A stretch of DNA of 64,000 nucleotides. It comes from Mucisphaera sp965279675. Its GTDB lineage: Bacteria > Planctomycetota > Phycisphaerae > Phycisphaerales > Phycisphaeraceae. This document shows, one piece after another, positions 45,553-53,624 of the stretch (position 1 is its first letter; each line of letters begins with the position of its first letter). Below the pieces are notes generated by a model, which did no database searches, was not told the origin of the DNA, and saw only the letters and a program-made list of their open reading frames with translations. The translations under genes and the position numbers were made by a program. The stretch is from assembly GCF_965279675.1 (NCBI RefSeq), contig NZ_CBDIIJ010000002.1, positions 1,488,001-1,552,000 of the forward strand, read 5' to 3'.

Positions 45553-46251
45553 TTATGTCGGCTCGTCGGTGGCGGGTGTGAGTCGAGCGATGTAAGCGCA
45601 TCGGCCCATGATGGAGGTGAGGTCGAGTTGGTAGGGCTGGCCCTCGGCGAGATGCTGGAGGTATTGGAGCATCTCGGGTCGGTGGACGACGTGGAAGAGG
45701 CGGAGCCATCGGGTGAGTGTCCAGCGGAAGGCGGCGGGGAGGTCCTGCTGGTCCCAGAAGTCGACGGCGTAGAGGCTGCGGCCGGGGGCGAGGTGGTTGA
45801 GGGCTGCGTCGATGGACTCTTTCCATGGCGGGATCATGGAGAGGGAGTAGGAGAAGAAGGGGACGTCGAAGGGTTTGTCGAGGCCGAACATGTCGGCGGA
45901 GAGTTCCTGGGCGAGTCCCTGTTTGACGGTGATGCGGTCCTGGAGTCCGGCGGCGCGGATGTTGGATCGCGCGGTGATGAGCATCTGCTCGGAGGCATCG
46001 ACGCCATAGAGCTTGATGTCGGGCCGGAGTTTGGCGAGCTTGATGAGGTTGCGTGCGGTGCCGCAGCCGATTTCGAGAGCGGTGTCGCCTGGGTGGGTTT
46101 CGAGCTGGTAGAGGAGCTGGTCGCGGCCGAAGAGGTAGAACTTTCGGCTGGCGTCGTAGACGTGTCGGGTGTAGCGGTACATGCGGTCCATCGCGCGAGC
46201 GGGGTCGTGGTCGTGCGAGGGCTGCGTGGGTTGGGTCGCTGCGTTGGTCAC
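45553..46251 (-). CDS. btaB: SAM-dependent N-methyltransferase BtaB (betaine lipid)
   Basis: Trimethylates the homoserine headgroup of diacylglyceryl homoserine to give the betaine lipid DGTS. 232 residues. The N-terminal MDRMYRYTRHVYDASRKFYL is typical of BtaB. The SAM-binding loop ALEIGCGTARNL, acidic GVDASEQML and SYSLSMIPPW follow. It begins 5 nt after btaA, so the two form one operon. Confidence 0.9.
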   Translation of the reverse strand: MTNAATQPTQPSHDHDPARAMDRMYRYTRHVYDASRKFYLFGRDQLLYQLETHPGDTALEIGCGTARNLIKLAKLRPDIKLYGVDASEQMLITARSNIRAAGLQDRITVKQGLAQELSADMFGLDKPFDVPFFSYSLSMIPPWKESIDAALNHLAPGRSLYAVDFWDQQDLPAAFRWTLTRWLRLFHVVHRPEMLQYLQHLAEGQPYQLDLTSIMGRCAYIARLTPATDEPT

Positions 46252-46256
46252 GGTCT

Positions 46257-47516
46257 CTAGCTGGTTTTCTCGTAGATGTGGAACCCGCCGTATATGGCGG
46301 AGCGGTCCTGCTTGAAGAGCTCGGCGGCCTGGTCGCGGTGGGCGGTGAATCGCGCGAGGAGTTCTTCGGGGAGGCCTTTTTCGAGGGGCGAGAGGGTGGA
46401 GGCGGTCCTGAAGACGATGTGTGCGCCGACGGGGGCGACGCGGGCGATTTCGGTCCAGAGTTCGGTGAGGACGGCGGGGGGCATCCAGTCCTGGGAGTCG
46501 AGGAAGACGAAGCGATCGATGCCGCCGGGCTCTTCCTGGTTGAGCTGGTGGGTGAGGGAGGTGACGTGGGTTTCGACGCGGGGTGCCATCTCGCGGATGG
46601 TGTCGAAGTTCTCGGCCTTGAGGTAGTCGGGGATGCCTGCGCGTTCTTCGCGGTCGTAGCGCCTGGAGACGGCCTGCCAGGCGAAGTAGTTGTCCTTAAT
46701 GGGAAAGTCGCAGAGGAGTTTGCGGGCGCGTTCTCGGTAGAGGTCGATGACCTGGCCGTCGCATTCTTCCATCATGGCGTCGTGCTGGTGGGGCGGGATC
46801 CCCAGAGAGAAGCCGACGAGGGGGACCTTGCCGATGAAGCGGACGAGTTTTCGGTTGAAGAAGGGGTCGATGTGTTTGTCGAAGTACTCGCGTTGTTCTT
46901 CGACGGAGTTGAGTTCGAGGAGCTTGGCGGGGTCCATCTTGGTGAAGTGGCTGAGCGCGTGGGTGACGCGGAGCAGCAGGCCGAGCTTGGACTGGTTGTA
47001 GAAGTTCTTGCCGAAGTACTCGATGCGTGGCTTGCGGAAGGGGCCTGTGAGCTTGGGTCGTCTTTCCCAGTAGGCGCGGGTGCCGGCGTCGAGGTGTTCT
47101 TTGATGTGGGTGTGGTAGGCCTGGACGTTGGACTTGGTGTCGCCACAGCCGAAGAACTGGAAGAAGGATTCGTGATCGGGGAGGTGCTGGACGGCGGTGA
47201 GTTTCAGCCGTGTGAGGTACATGTGGTGGCGGTTGAGGTCGACGGCGACGATGCGTTGGGGCTTGGCGACGAGGTAGTTGAGGACGTTGCAGCCGCCAGA
47301 GGAGATCTGGAGGATTTTGGAGTCGTCGGGCTGGACCTGAAGGGCTTCGAGGTCGACGCGGGGGTCTTCCCAGATCTGGTTGTAGACAAAGCCGCCGAAC
47401 CAGGCGGTGAAGAGTCGTTCGTTTAAGCCTTTTCGTGACAGCAGTTTGTTCTGATGGACCGCTGGCTTGAGGAAGGTCTTGGGTGCGGGTTCGACGTAGG
47501 TGGCGGCTCGGCTCAT
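46257..47516 (-). CDS. btaA: S-adenosylmethionine:diacylglycerol 3-amino-3-carboxypropyltransferase BtaA
   Basis: First enzyme of betaine-lipid synthesis, moving the aminocarboxypropyl group of SAM to diacylglycerol (DUF3419 family). 419 residues. Motifs: FVYNQIWEDPRVDLEAL, ILQISSGGCNVLNYLVA, AVDLNRHHMYLTRLKL, FFGCGDTKSN, FVFLDSQDWMP. Upstream gene of the btaA-btaB pair. It implies a phosphorus-free membrane lipid, typically used under phosphate limitation. No pho box was identified in the 144-bp spacer upstream. Confidence 0.93.
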   Translation of the reverse strand: MSRAATYVEPAPKTFLKPAVHQNKLLSRKGLNERLFTAWFGGFVYNQIWEDPRVDLEALQVQPDDSKILQISSGGCNVLNYLVAKPQRIVAVDLNRHHMYLTRLKLTAVQHLPDHESFFQFFGCGDTKSNVQAYHTHIKEHLDAGTRAYWERRPKLTGPFRKPRIEYFGKNFYNQSKLGLLLRVTHALSHFTKMDPAKLLELNSVEEQREYFDKHIDPFFNRKLVRFIGKVPLVGFSLGIPPHQHDAMMEECDGQVIDLYRERARKLLCDFPIKDNYFAWQAVSRRYDREERAGIPDYLKAENFDTIREMAPRVETHVTSLTHQLNQEEPGGIDRFVFLDSQDWMPPAVLTELWTEIARVAPVGAHIVFRTASTLSPLEKGLPEELLARFTAHRDQAAELFKQDRSAIYGGFHIYEKTS

Positions 47517-47660
47517 CCACGGCTCCAGGGGGACGTTGTGTCCCGGGGTGGGCGCAGGGGTTGCGCTTTTCGGATCGCGGATTCTAGTCGAAGGGCCTGA
47601 TTAGGCCAAGCTGCGGATGTGGCGGCTTAGGGAAGCTGCTGATGCGGGTTTGCCGGGGGT

Positions 47661-48236
47661 TTATTTTCTTATGGCTCCGAGTCCGAAGAGTTTTCGTCGG
47701 CGTTTGTTGGCGTCGGAGGTGATGGCGGTGGCGGATGCCTGTTCGGCGCGTTCGACGGCAATCCAGGCTTTGGGGGCGATGCTGTGGACGGCATCCTGGT
47801 AGGCGGGGAGGTCGGTTCGGCGGACGATGGAGAAGCCGATTTCGACGGGGCCGTCCTGGCCGGTGCCTTCGACGCGGGTGACGCGGAAGCCTTTTTCGCG
47901 GAGGGCCCGGCAGAGGTTGATGGAGGTATCGCGGTTGATGACGCGGACGAGTCGGATGCCGAGGGCGATCCATTCTTCGATGTAGATGCCAAGGATGGTG
48001 CCTGCGGCGAAGCCACCGGCGTAGAAGACGAGAATGATGGGGTTGGAGAGGTTGGTGACAAGCCCGCCGACAGCGAGGGCCCAGATGGCGACTTCGATGA
48101 AGCCGATGAAGGCGGAGATCCAGCGGCGTCCGGCGATGACGAGGATCATCCGGATGGTGCCGAGGGAGACGTCGGCGACGCGGGCTAAGAAGATGAGCAG
48201 TGGCAGGTACCAGGCGAAGTCTGCGGCGGTTTCCAT
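47661..48236 (-). CDS. UPF0316/DUF2179 membrane protein
   Basis: 191 residues. Three membrane segments in the first 90 residues (YLPLLIFLARVADVSLGTIR, FIGFIEVAIWALAVGGLV, ILVFYAGGFAAGTILGIYIE), then a soluble DUF2179 domain (CRALREKGFRVTRVEGTGQD and VEIGFSIVRRTDLPAYQDAV). This matches the UPF0316 family; transport or signalling role not established. It ends in a basic tail (ANKRRRKLFG). Stand-alone gene. Confidence 0.88.
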   Translation of the reverse strand: METAADFAWYLPLLIFLARVADVSLGTIRMILVIAGRRWISAFIGFIEVAIWALAVGGLVTNLSNPIILVFYAGGFAAGTILGIYIEEWIALGIRLVRVINRDTSINLCRALREKGFRVTRVEGTGQDGPVEIGFSIVRRTDLPAYQDAVHSIAPKAWIAVERAEQASATAITSDANKRRRKLFGLGAIRK

Positions 48237-48302
48237 GTGTGTGTTCTACACCTGCGGCGATGGCAAGGTGGGTGAGATGTGTAAGGATTTTTGAGGGGGT
48301 GG

Positions 48303-49241
48303 TCAGGCGGTGGTGAAGGGGTCTGGTTCGGAGAGGTGGTGGTGACTACGGAGGCGGGCGACGAGGCCCTGAGTGGGTGCGAAGACCCAGACTAGCGTGA
48401 AGATAAGTCCGGCGGCGAGGGCCATCATGCCTGCGGTAGAGGTGCCGGTGAAGCCAAACCATGTCGGGACCGTGATGGCGAGCGTGTGGCCGAGGACGGC
48501 AGAGGCTGCGGCGATCACAAGGCTGATGAGGAGCATGATGGGGAGTCGGCGGGTGAGCAGGAAGGCGGCGGCGGGCGGGACGATGAGCATGGCGATGACG
48601 ATGATGCTGCCGACGGCTTCGAAGGAGGCGACGGTGGTGATGGCGGTGAGTGTCATCAGTAGGTAGTGCATGGCCGTGGCCGGGACGCCTAGCGTGGTGG
48701 CGAGCTCTGGGTCGAAGGAGCTGAGGCGGAGTTCCTTGAAGAAGAGGACGATGACGGCGAGGTTGAGGAGCAGAACCGTGCCGAGGGTGACGGCGGCGCG
48801 GGGGATGTCGAGGGTGGTGTTGGCGAGGGTCAGGGTGTAGGTGTCGAGGGGGGTGAACTCGATGGCTCCGTAGAGGACGCAGCCGGGGTCGAGGTCGACG
48901 GTGTCGGCGGCCTGGACAAGGAGGAGGAGTCCGAGGGCGAAGAGGGTGGTGAAGACGACGCCCATGGCGGCCCCGCGATCGACCTGTCCGAACCTGCTGA
49001 TCCACTGGGTGAAGACGGCGGTGAGGATGCCGACGATGGCGGCGCCGAGGAACATGCCGAAGCTGGCGCGGCTGCCGGTGACGATGAAGGCGATGGCGAG
49101 GCCGGGGAGGACGGCGTGGCTGATGGCGTCGCCCATCATGCTCATCTGCCGGAGGACGAGGAAGCAGCCGGGCAGGGCGCAGGCCATGGCGCAGAGGGCT
49201 CCGACGATGACGATCCAGGTGTCGATCGGGAGCCAACTCAT
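48303..49241 (-). CDS. troD: Manganese/zinc/iron ABC transporter permease (TroD/MntB type)
   Basis: 312 residues with eight or nine membrane helices and the ABC-3 permease signature: CALPGCFLVLRQMSMMGDAI, SHAVLPGLAIAF, and SSFDPELATTLGVPATAMHY. It is the last gene of the four-gene transporter operon, overlapping the upstream permease-repressor gene by ATGA. With that protein it should form the heterodimeric channel. Confidence 0.92.
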   Translation of the reverse strand: MSWLPIDTWIVIVGALCAMACALPGCFLVLRQMSMMGDAISHAVLPGLAIAFIVTGSRASFGMFLGAAIVGILTAVFTQWISRFGQVDRGAAMGVVFTTLFALGLLLLVQAADTVDLDPGCVLYGAIEFTPLDTYTLTLANTTLDIPRAAVTLGTVLLLNLAVIVLFFKELRLSSFDPELATTLGVPATAMHYLLMTLTAITTVASFEAVGSIIVIAMLIVPPAAAFLLTRRLPIMLLISLVIAAASAVLGHTLAITVPTWFGFTGTSTAGMMALAAGLIFTLVWVFAPTQGLVARLRSHHHLSEPDPFTTA

Positions 49242-50665
49242 GGTTTGCCTTCGGTTGGTTGAGGTGGCGAGAGTTCGTGCGGGCTGGGGGGGATGTTGAG
49301 TGGGCTGGCGAGTGACTGGAGGTTGGTTTCGAGCTTGCGGACGAGGTCGGGTCCGAGGACGTGCTCGACCATGTCGGCGTCGCGGTCGACGTGGGAGGGG
49401 GCGATGTCGGCGTGGTGGATGAGGAAGAGTTCCCAGAGTCGGTGGTTGCGGGTGATGCGTGCGGCTTCGCCGAAGCCGGATTCGGAGAGTCGTAGGGATC
49501 GGCGGTCGAGGGTTTCGATGTGGTCTTCGCGCCGGGCGGTGCGGATGAGCTTGCGGAGTTCGCCGGGTGCCCAGGCGCGTTGGGTGCGGAGATCATCGAG
49601 GGCGATGGGGAGGTTGGGGACGCGATCGGTTTCGGGGTGTCTGCGGGATTCGAGGAGTTCGAAGGCTGCACGGAGGAGGTGCTGGCGGCCGATCTTCCTG
49701 CGTAGGTGGATGTGCCGGGCGACACGAACGAGCACGCCACGGGCGGGTCCGAAGGTCATGCTGATGGCGAAGAAGGCGGCGGCGACGAGGACGATGATGG
49801 CTCCGGCGGGGAGTTTGGGAACGAGTGCGCTGAGGGAGGCGCCGACCCAGCCGGAGGCGGCCCCGAGCGCCCCGGCGATGAGGAGCATGTGCCTGAGGTT
49901 GTGGGTCCAGAAGCGTGCGGCGGCGGCGGGGGTGATGAGCAATGCGATGATGAGGATGAGGCCGACGGCCTGGAGTCCGATGACGGTGACGGCGGCGACG
50001 AGCCCGAGCATGAGCAGGTCGAGGGCGCGGACGGGCCAGCCCTGGCTGGCGGCGTAGGGTTCATCGAAGGCGAGGAGGGTGAACTCTTTGAGGAGGAGGA
50101 GGCTGGCGATGACCACGGCGGCGGCGACGGCGGCGATGAGGATGAAGTCGGTGAGTACCATCGAGGCGGTCTTGCCGTAGATGAAGGATTCGAGGCCTGC
50201 GGCGGAGCCCTGGGGCATGGCCTGGGCCATGCCGAGGATGGCGACGCCTATGCCGAAGAAGACGGAGAGGACGATGCCCATGGCGGCGTCGTCTTTGAGT
50301 CGGGTGGTGTCTCGGATGGCGAGGACGACGGCGACGCCAAGGATGCCGGTGAGTGCGGCTCCGAGGAGGAGGATGGGTAGGTTTTTCCCGGACCCGCCAA
50401 GCAGGACCATGAGCATGAAGCAGAGCCCGATGCCTGGGAGGGTGGCGTGGGAGAGGGCGTCACCCATGAGTGATCGTTCGCGGAGGAGGAGGAATGAGCC
50501 GATGCAGCCGGAGGCGAGTCCGAGCAGGGCGGTGCTGAGGACGACGAGTCGGGTGTTGTAGTCTTCGAGCAGGAGGACGCGGAGGATGCCTGACAGGGAT
50601 AATGCGTCGCTGGTTGCTGCCACGGCGGCGGCCCCGGAGGTTTCGGCGAGGATGGCGAGGATCAT
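49238..50665 (-). CDS. Metal ABC transporter permease fused to a DtxR-like repressor domain
   Basis: 475 residues. The N-terminal about 310 residues form an ABC-3 permease (SGCIGSFLLLRERSLMGDAL, SHATLPGIGLCFML, LAFDEPYAASQGWPVRALDL). A basic segment (RVARHIHLRRKIGRQHLLRA) then leads to a cytoplasmic DtxR/MntR-like region: LRLSESGFGEAARITRNHRL, WELFLIHHADIAPSHVDRDA, DMVEHVLGPDLVRKLE. The His/Glu positions of the DtxR metal site look kept. This is the architecture of chlamydial YtgCR. Gap of 9 nt to the upstream ATPase gene; overlaps troD by ATGA. Confidence 0.92.
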   Translation of the reverse strand: MILAILAETSGAAAVAATSDALSLSGILRVLLLEDYNTRLVVLSTALLGLASGCIGSFLLLRERSLMGDALSHATLPGIGLCFMLMVLLGGSGKNLPILLLGAALTGILGVAVVLAIRDTTRLKDDAAMGIVLSVFFGIGVAILGMAQAMPQGSAAGLESFIYGKTASMVLTDFILIAAVAAAVVIASLLLLKEFTLLAFDEPYAASQGWPVRALDLLMLGLVAAVTVIGLQAVGLILIIALLITPAAAARFWTHNLRHMLLIAGALGAASGWVGASLSALVPKLPAGAIIVLVAAAFFAISMTFGPARGVLVRVARHIHLRRKIGRQHLLRAAFELLESRRHPETDRVPNLPIALDDLRTQRAWAPGELRKLIRTARREDHIETLDRRSLRLSESGFGEAARITRNHRLWELFLIHHADIAPSHVDRDADMVEHVLGPDLVRKLETNLQSLASPLNIPPSPHELSPPQPTEGKP

Positions 50666-50674
50666 GGGGCGGGC

Positions 50675-51490
50675 TTAGTTCGCTGAGACGCGGACGGCTT
50701 CGGTGGCCTGGTCGAGGAGGGTGAGTTGCCCGCCGTAGGTCTTGCGGAGGTTGTCGGTGGTAAAGACTTCGCGGGTGGGTCCGACGGCGACGACACGCAT
50801 GTTGAGCAGGACGGTGTGGTCGAAGTACTGGGTGACGGTGGCGAGGTCGTGGTGGACGACGAGGCAGGTGCCGCCTCGTTGCCGGAGTTCGCGGAGGAGT
50901 TCGACGATGGCGAGTTCGGTGGCGGCGTCGACGGCGGCGAAGGGTTCGTCCATGAAATAGAGGTCGGCCTGCTGGACGAGGGCTCGGGCGAGGAAGACGC
51001 GTTGTTGTTGTCCGCCTGAGAGCTGGCTGATCTGGCGGTTGGCGAGGTGGTGGACGCCGACGCGTTCCATGGCTTCGAGGGCCTGGGTTTTTTGTTGTTT
51101 GCCGACGCGGCGGAACCAGCCGAGTTGGCCGTAGGTGCCCATGGCGACGACATCGAGGGCGGAGACGGGGAAGTCCCAGTCGACGGATTCTCTTTGGGGG
51201 ACGTAGCCGACGCGGGCGCGTTGTTGCTGATAGGGCTTGCCGTAGACCGAGACGGCGCCGGAGGCTTTGGGGACGAGGTCGAGGCAGGCTTTGATAAGGG
51301 TGGATTTGCCGGCACCGTTGGGCCCGATGACGCCGACGAGGGCGGCTTCGGGGATATCGAGGTCGACGTCCCAGAGGACGGGCTTGCGGTGGTAGGCGAC
51401 GGTGAGGTCGTGGATAGCGAGCGGGAGTTCGGGCGGGTGCTCGTGTCCGGCGGCGGCTTTTTCGGGTTGGTGGAGGTGGATGGGTGTCAT
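50675..51490 (-). CDS. troB: Metal ABC transporter ATP-binding protein (TroB/ZnuC/MntA type)
   Basis: 271 residues. Walker A GPNGAGKSTLIK, signature LSGGQQQRVFLARAL, Walker B DLYFMDEPFAAVD, and the switch His in VVHHDLATV. GYVPQRESVDWDFPVSALDV is typical of the Mn/Zn/Fe chelate ABC-3 ATPases. The start overlaps the troA stop (ATGA). Confidence 0.94.
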   Translation of the reverse strand: MTPIHLHQPEKAAAGHEHPPELPLAIHDLTVAYHRKPVLWDVDLDIPEAALVGVIGPNGAGKSTLIKACLDLVPKASGAVSVYGKPYQQQRARVGYVPQRESVDWDFPVSALDVVAMGTYGQLGWFRRVGKQQKTQALEAMERVGVHHLANRQISQLSGGQQQRVFLARALVQQADLYFMDEPFAAVDAATELAIVELLRELRQRGGTCLVVHHDLATVTQYFDHTVLLNMRVVAVGPTREVFTTDNLRKTYGGQLTLLDQATEAVRVSAN

Positions 51491-52488
51491 GGGGTAGCTG
51501 TTATGGTCTGGTTGAGCTTGCCCTGGAAGCCGGTTTCGGGGGCGGACCCGCCTAGGGCTCTTGTGATGGTGGTGACGTTGTGGTCGATCATGCCGATGTA
51601 GGTGCCTTCGTAGGTGCCGGGTTGGCCCATGGCGTCGGAGAAGAGTGAGCCGCCGATGACGAGTTGGTGGCCGGCGGCGTGGGCACCTTCGACGAGGGCG
51701 CGGACGTTCTTGTCGGCGACGGAGGTTTCGACGAAGACGGCGGGGATGTTGTCGTTGACGATGCGTTGGATGAGTCGTTCGAGGTCGAGGAGTCCGGCTT
51801 CGGATTCGGTGGAGATGCCCTGGATGCCGAGGACTTCGAGGTTGTAGGCGCGGCCGAGGTAGCCGAAGGCATCGTGCGCGGTGACGAGGACGCGTTGGTT
51901 TTCGGGGATGGTGGCCATGGTGTCGCGGGCGTAGGTGTCGAGGGCTCGGAGCTGTTCGAGATAGGTTTCGAGGTTGGCCTGGTAGGTCTCGGCGCCCTGG
52001 GGATCGTGTTCGGTGAGGGCGGTGGCAATGACTTCGGCAGCGCGCATCCAGCCGGCGACGTCCATCCAGACGTGGGGGTCGTGGTGCTGCTCTGCGTCGA
52101 TGATGAGGTAGTCGGACTGTTCGAAGAGGGTTTCGGTCACGGGGTAGACGGTTTTGCCGGAGCGGGCGAGGCGGACGAGAACGTCGCCCATCTTGCCTTC
52201 GAGCATGAGGCCGTTGTAGAGGATGACATCGGCTTCCTGGAAGCGGGCGACGTCGGCTCGGGTGGGTTTGTAAAGGTGGGGGTCGACGCCTTCACCGATG
52301 ATGTTTGTGACGGTGGCGCGGTCGCCGGCGATGTTGCGGGCGACGTCGGCGACCATGGCGATGGTGGTGACGATGCGGTAGGAGCCCGTGTCGGCGGCGG
52401 GCTCTTCGGCGGGTCGGCAGCCGGTGAGCAGGAGGCCTGCGAAGAGGGCCAGGGCCAGGATTAATTTTGACACATCAAAATGCTGCAT
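51487..52488 (-). CDS. troA: Metal-binding lipoprotein of ABC transporter (TroA/MntC type)
   Basis: 333 residues from the ATG at 52488. Lipoprotein signal SKLILALALFAGLLLTGC. The cluster A-1 metal ligands are visible: His in GVDPHLYKPTRADV, His in HHDPHVWMDVAGW, Glu/Asp in the later FVETSVADKNV and SLFSDAMGQPGTYEGTY, which favours Mn/Zn/Fe. The ATG lies 7 nt after a -10 box (TAGGAT), so the mRNA is probably leaderless and the apparent AGGA ribosome site is really part of the -10. Codons 3-8 contain an operator (52464-52481). First gene of the tro operon. Confidence 0.92.
   Translation of the reverse strand: MQHFDVSKLILALALFAGLLLTGCRPAEEPAADTGSYRIVTTIAMVADVARNIAGDRATVTNIIGEGVDPHLYKPTRADVARFQEADVILYNGLMLEGKMGDVLVRLARSGKTVYPVTETLFEQSDYLIIDAEQHHDPHVWMDVAGWMRAAEVIATALTEHDPQGAETYQANLETYLEQLRALDTYARDTMATIPENQRVLVTAHDAFGYLGRAYNLEVLGIQGISTESEAGLLDLERLIQRIVNDNIPAVFVETSVADKNVRALVEGAHAAGHQLVIGGSLFSDAMGQPGTYEGTYIGMIDHNVTTITRALGGSAPETGFQGKLNQTITATP
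52464..52481. promoter_or_regulatory. DtxR-type operator inside the troA start region
   Basis: Perfect 7-bp inverted repeat ATTTTGA-N4-TCAAAAT, the same as the site at 52584-52601. It lies about 8-25 nt inside the predicted leaderless troA transcript, so repressor binding would block elongation or initiation. Confidence 0.75.
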
Positions 52489-52495
52489 TTGATTT

Positions 52496-52524
52496 ATCCT
52501 AGGTTTTTTGGTCTGTTTAATCAA
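52496..52524 (-). promoter_or_regulatory. tro operon promoter
   Basis: On the minus strand: TTGATT (52524-52519), 17-nt spacer, TAGGAT (52501-52496), then 7 nt to the troA ATG at 52488. AT-rich relative to surroundings. Confidence 0.65.
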
Positions 52525-52580
52525 CGCGTGGGCGGAGTCCTGTGCGGACACGGATCATACGGGCAGCGATGACCTTCGTC

Positions 52581-52608
52581 TTGATTTTGATTCATCAAAA
52601 TGTATGCT
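52581..52608 (+). promoter_or_regulatory. dtxR promoter with embedded operator
   Basis: TTGATT (52581-52586), 16-nt spacer, TATGCT (52603-52608), then 6 nt to the ATG at 52615. The operator (52584-52601) fills the spacer, which predicts autorepression and a leaderless mRNA. Confidence 0.7.
52584..52601. promoter_or_regulatory. DtxR-type operator in the dtxR promoter
   Basis: ATTTTGA-N4-TCAAAAT, perfect 7-bp arms, located between -35 and -10 of the dtxR promoter. Same arms as 52464-52481; only the central four bases differ. Confidence 0.78.
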
Positions 52609-52614
52609 GGGCTG

Positions 52615-53280
52615 ATGGCGACCAGCACGGCAGAGAACTATCTCAAAGCGATTCATGGCCTGTCGCAGGGGGCCGCGGGTGGGCGTGTCTCGACAGGGGA
52701 CTTGGCGGATCGGCTGGGGGTGACGCCTGGCACGGCGACGACGATGATGAAGCATCTGGCGGAGCAGGGGCTGGTGGGGTATCGGCCGCGAGCGGGGGTG
52801 AAGCTGTCTCGGGCGGGTCAGGCGGTGGCGCTGGATGTCTTGCGGCGACATCGGCTGGTGGAGTTGTTTCTGGTGGAGGTGATGAATCTGGACTGGGCCG
52901 ATGTGCATGCTGAGGCGGAGGCGTTGGAGCACGTGGTATCGGAGCGGATGCTGGAGCGGATGGATGAGATGCTGGGGCGGCCGACGCACGACCCTCATGG
53001 CGATCCGATTCCGACGTCGGAGGGGGAGATGCCGGTGCGTTCGATGACGGCGTTGGCGGAGGTATCGGAGGGGAGGTATCGATTGGAGCGGATCGTGGGT
53101 GACGACCCGGCGTTTTTGACCTGGCTGACGGATCGGGGGTTGCTGCCGGGTGTGTTGGTGACGGTGCGGGGTCGGGACGGGTTTGCGGGGACGCTAACGG
53201 TGGGGGTGGAGGGGGGCGACGCACTTTCGCTGGGTCTGACGGCGGCGGCGCGCCTGATGGTGGGGGATGAGGTTTTGTGA
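52615..53280 (+). CDS. DtxR/MntR-family metal-dependent repressor
   Basis: 221 residues from the ATG at 52615, chosen because the -10 ends 6 nt upstream and homologues begin near MATSTAENYLKAI; an in-frame ATG at 52600 overlaps the promoter. Winged helix: VSTGDLADRLGVTPGTATTM. Dimerisation and metal domain: RRHRLVELFLVEVMNLDWAD, VHAEAEALEHVVSERMLERM. C-terminal FeoA/SH3-like domain (LPGVLVTVRGRDGFAGTLTV). Divergent from tro, with matching operators on both sides, so it is the likely metal sensor. Confidence 0.93.
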   Translation: MATSTAENYLKAIHGLSQGAAGGRVSTGDLADRLGVTPGTATTMMKHLAEQGLVGYRPRAGVKLSRAGQAVALDVLRRHRLVELFLVEVMNLDWADVHAEAEALEHVVSERMLERMDEMLGRPTHDPHGDPIPTSEGEMPVRSMTALAEVSEGRYRLERIVGDDPAFLTWLTDRGLLPGVLVTVRGRDGFAGTLTVGVEGGDALSLGLTAAARLMVGDEVL

Positions 53281-53302
53281 TGCGACCTGAAAGGGCTTGG
53301 GT

Positions 53303-53620
53303 ATGAACTATTACGTGACGCGGATTGGTGTTGTGCGTGCGGGTGTGGTTTGCGCGGGGCTGTATTTCTTGTTGGCTTTGATCTTCCTACCGTTTGCGAT
53401 TCTGGGCGGTGCCTTCCAGGCGGTTCAGGGGCAGCCGGGCCCAGCATTGGGCGCGGTGGTCGTGGCGATTGTGGCGGCTGTTTTCTATCCGCTACTTGGT
53501 TTTATTTCGGGTGTGATTGCGGCGTTTGTCTACAACGTCGTGGCCCGGTTCACGGGTGGTTTGTCGATGGTGATTGAAGCGGAGGAAGATTACACACAGG
53601 GGTTTGAAGGCTGCGGCTGA
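53303..53620 (+). CDS. Small two- to three-pass membrane protein
   Basis: 105 residues, AAAGGG upstream of the ATG at 53303. Membrane stretches AGLYFLLALIFLPFAILGGA and ALGAVVVAIVAAVFYPLLGF continue into IAAFVYNVVARFTGGLSMVI. The final YNxxxxxxGG pattern recurs in the next gene. Of a kind annotated as DUF3566-like or unknown in planctomycetes. It follows dtxR by 22 nt and may be co-transcribed. Confidence 0.72.
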   Translation: MNYYVTRIGVVRAGVVCAGLYFLLALIFLPFAILGGAFQAVQGQPGPALGAVVVAIVAAVFYPLLGFISGVIAAFVYNVVARFTGGLSMVIEAEEDYTQGFEGCG

Positions 53621-53624
53621 GTCT

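Noticed and set aside
46053..47426. 457-codon + frame antisense to btaA
   Set aside because: Acidic Gly/Val/Glu-rich shadow; BtaA motifs on the minus strand are unambiguous.
52600..52614. Upstream ATG for the DtxR repressor
   Set aside because: It overlaps the operator and the -10 box; the ATG at 52615 fits both homologue length and promoter spacing.
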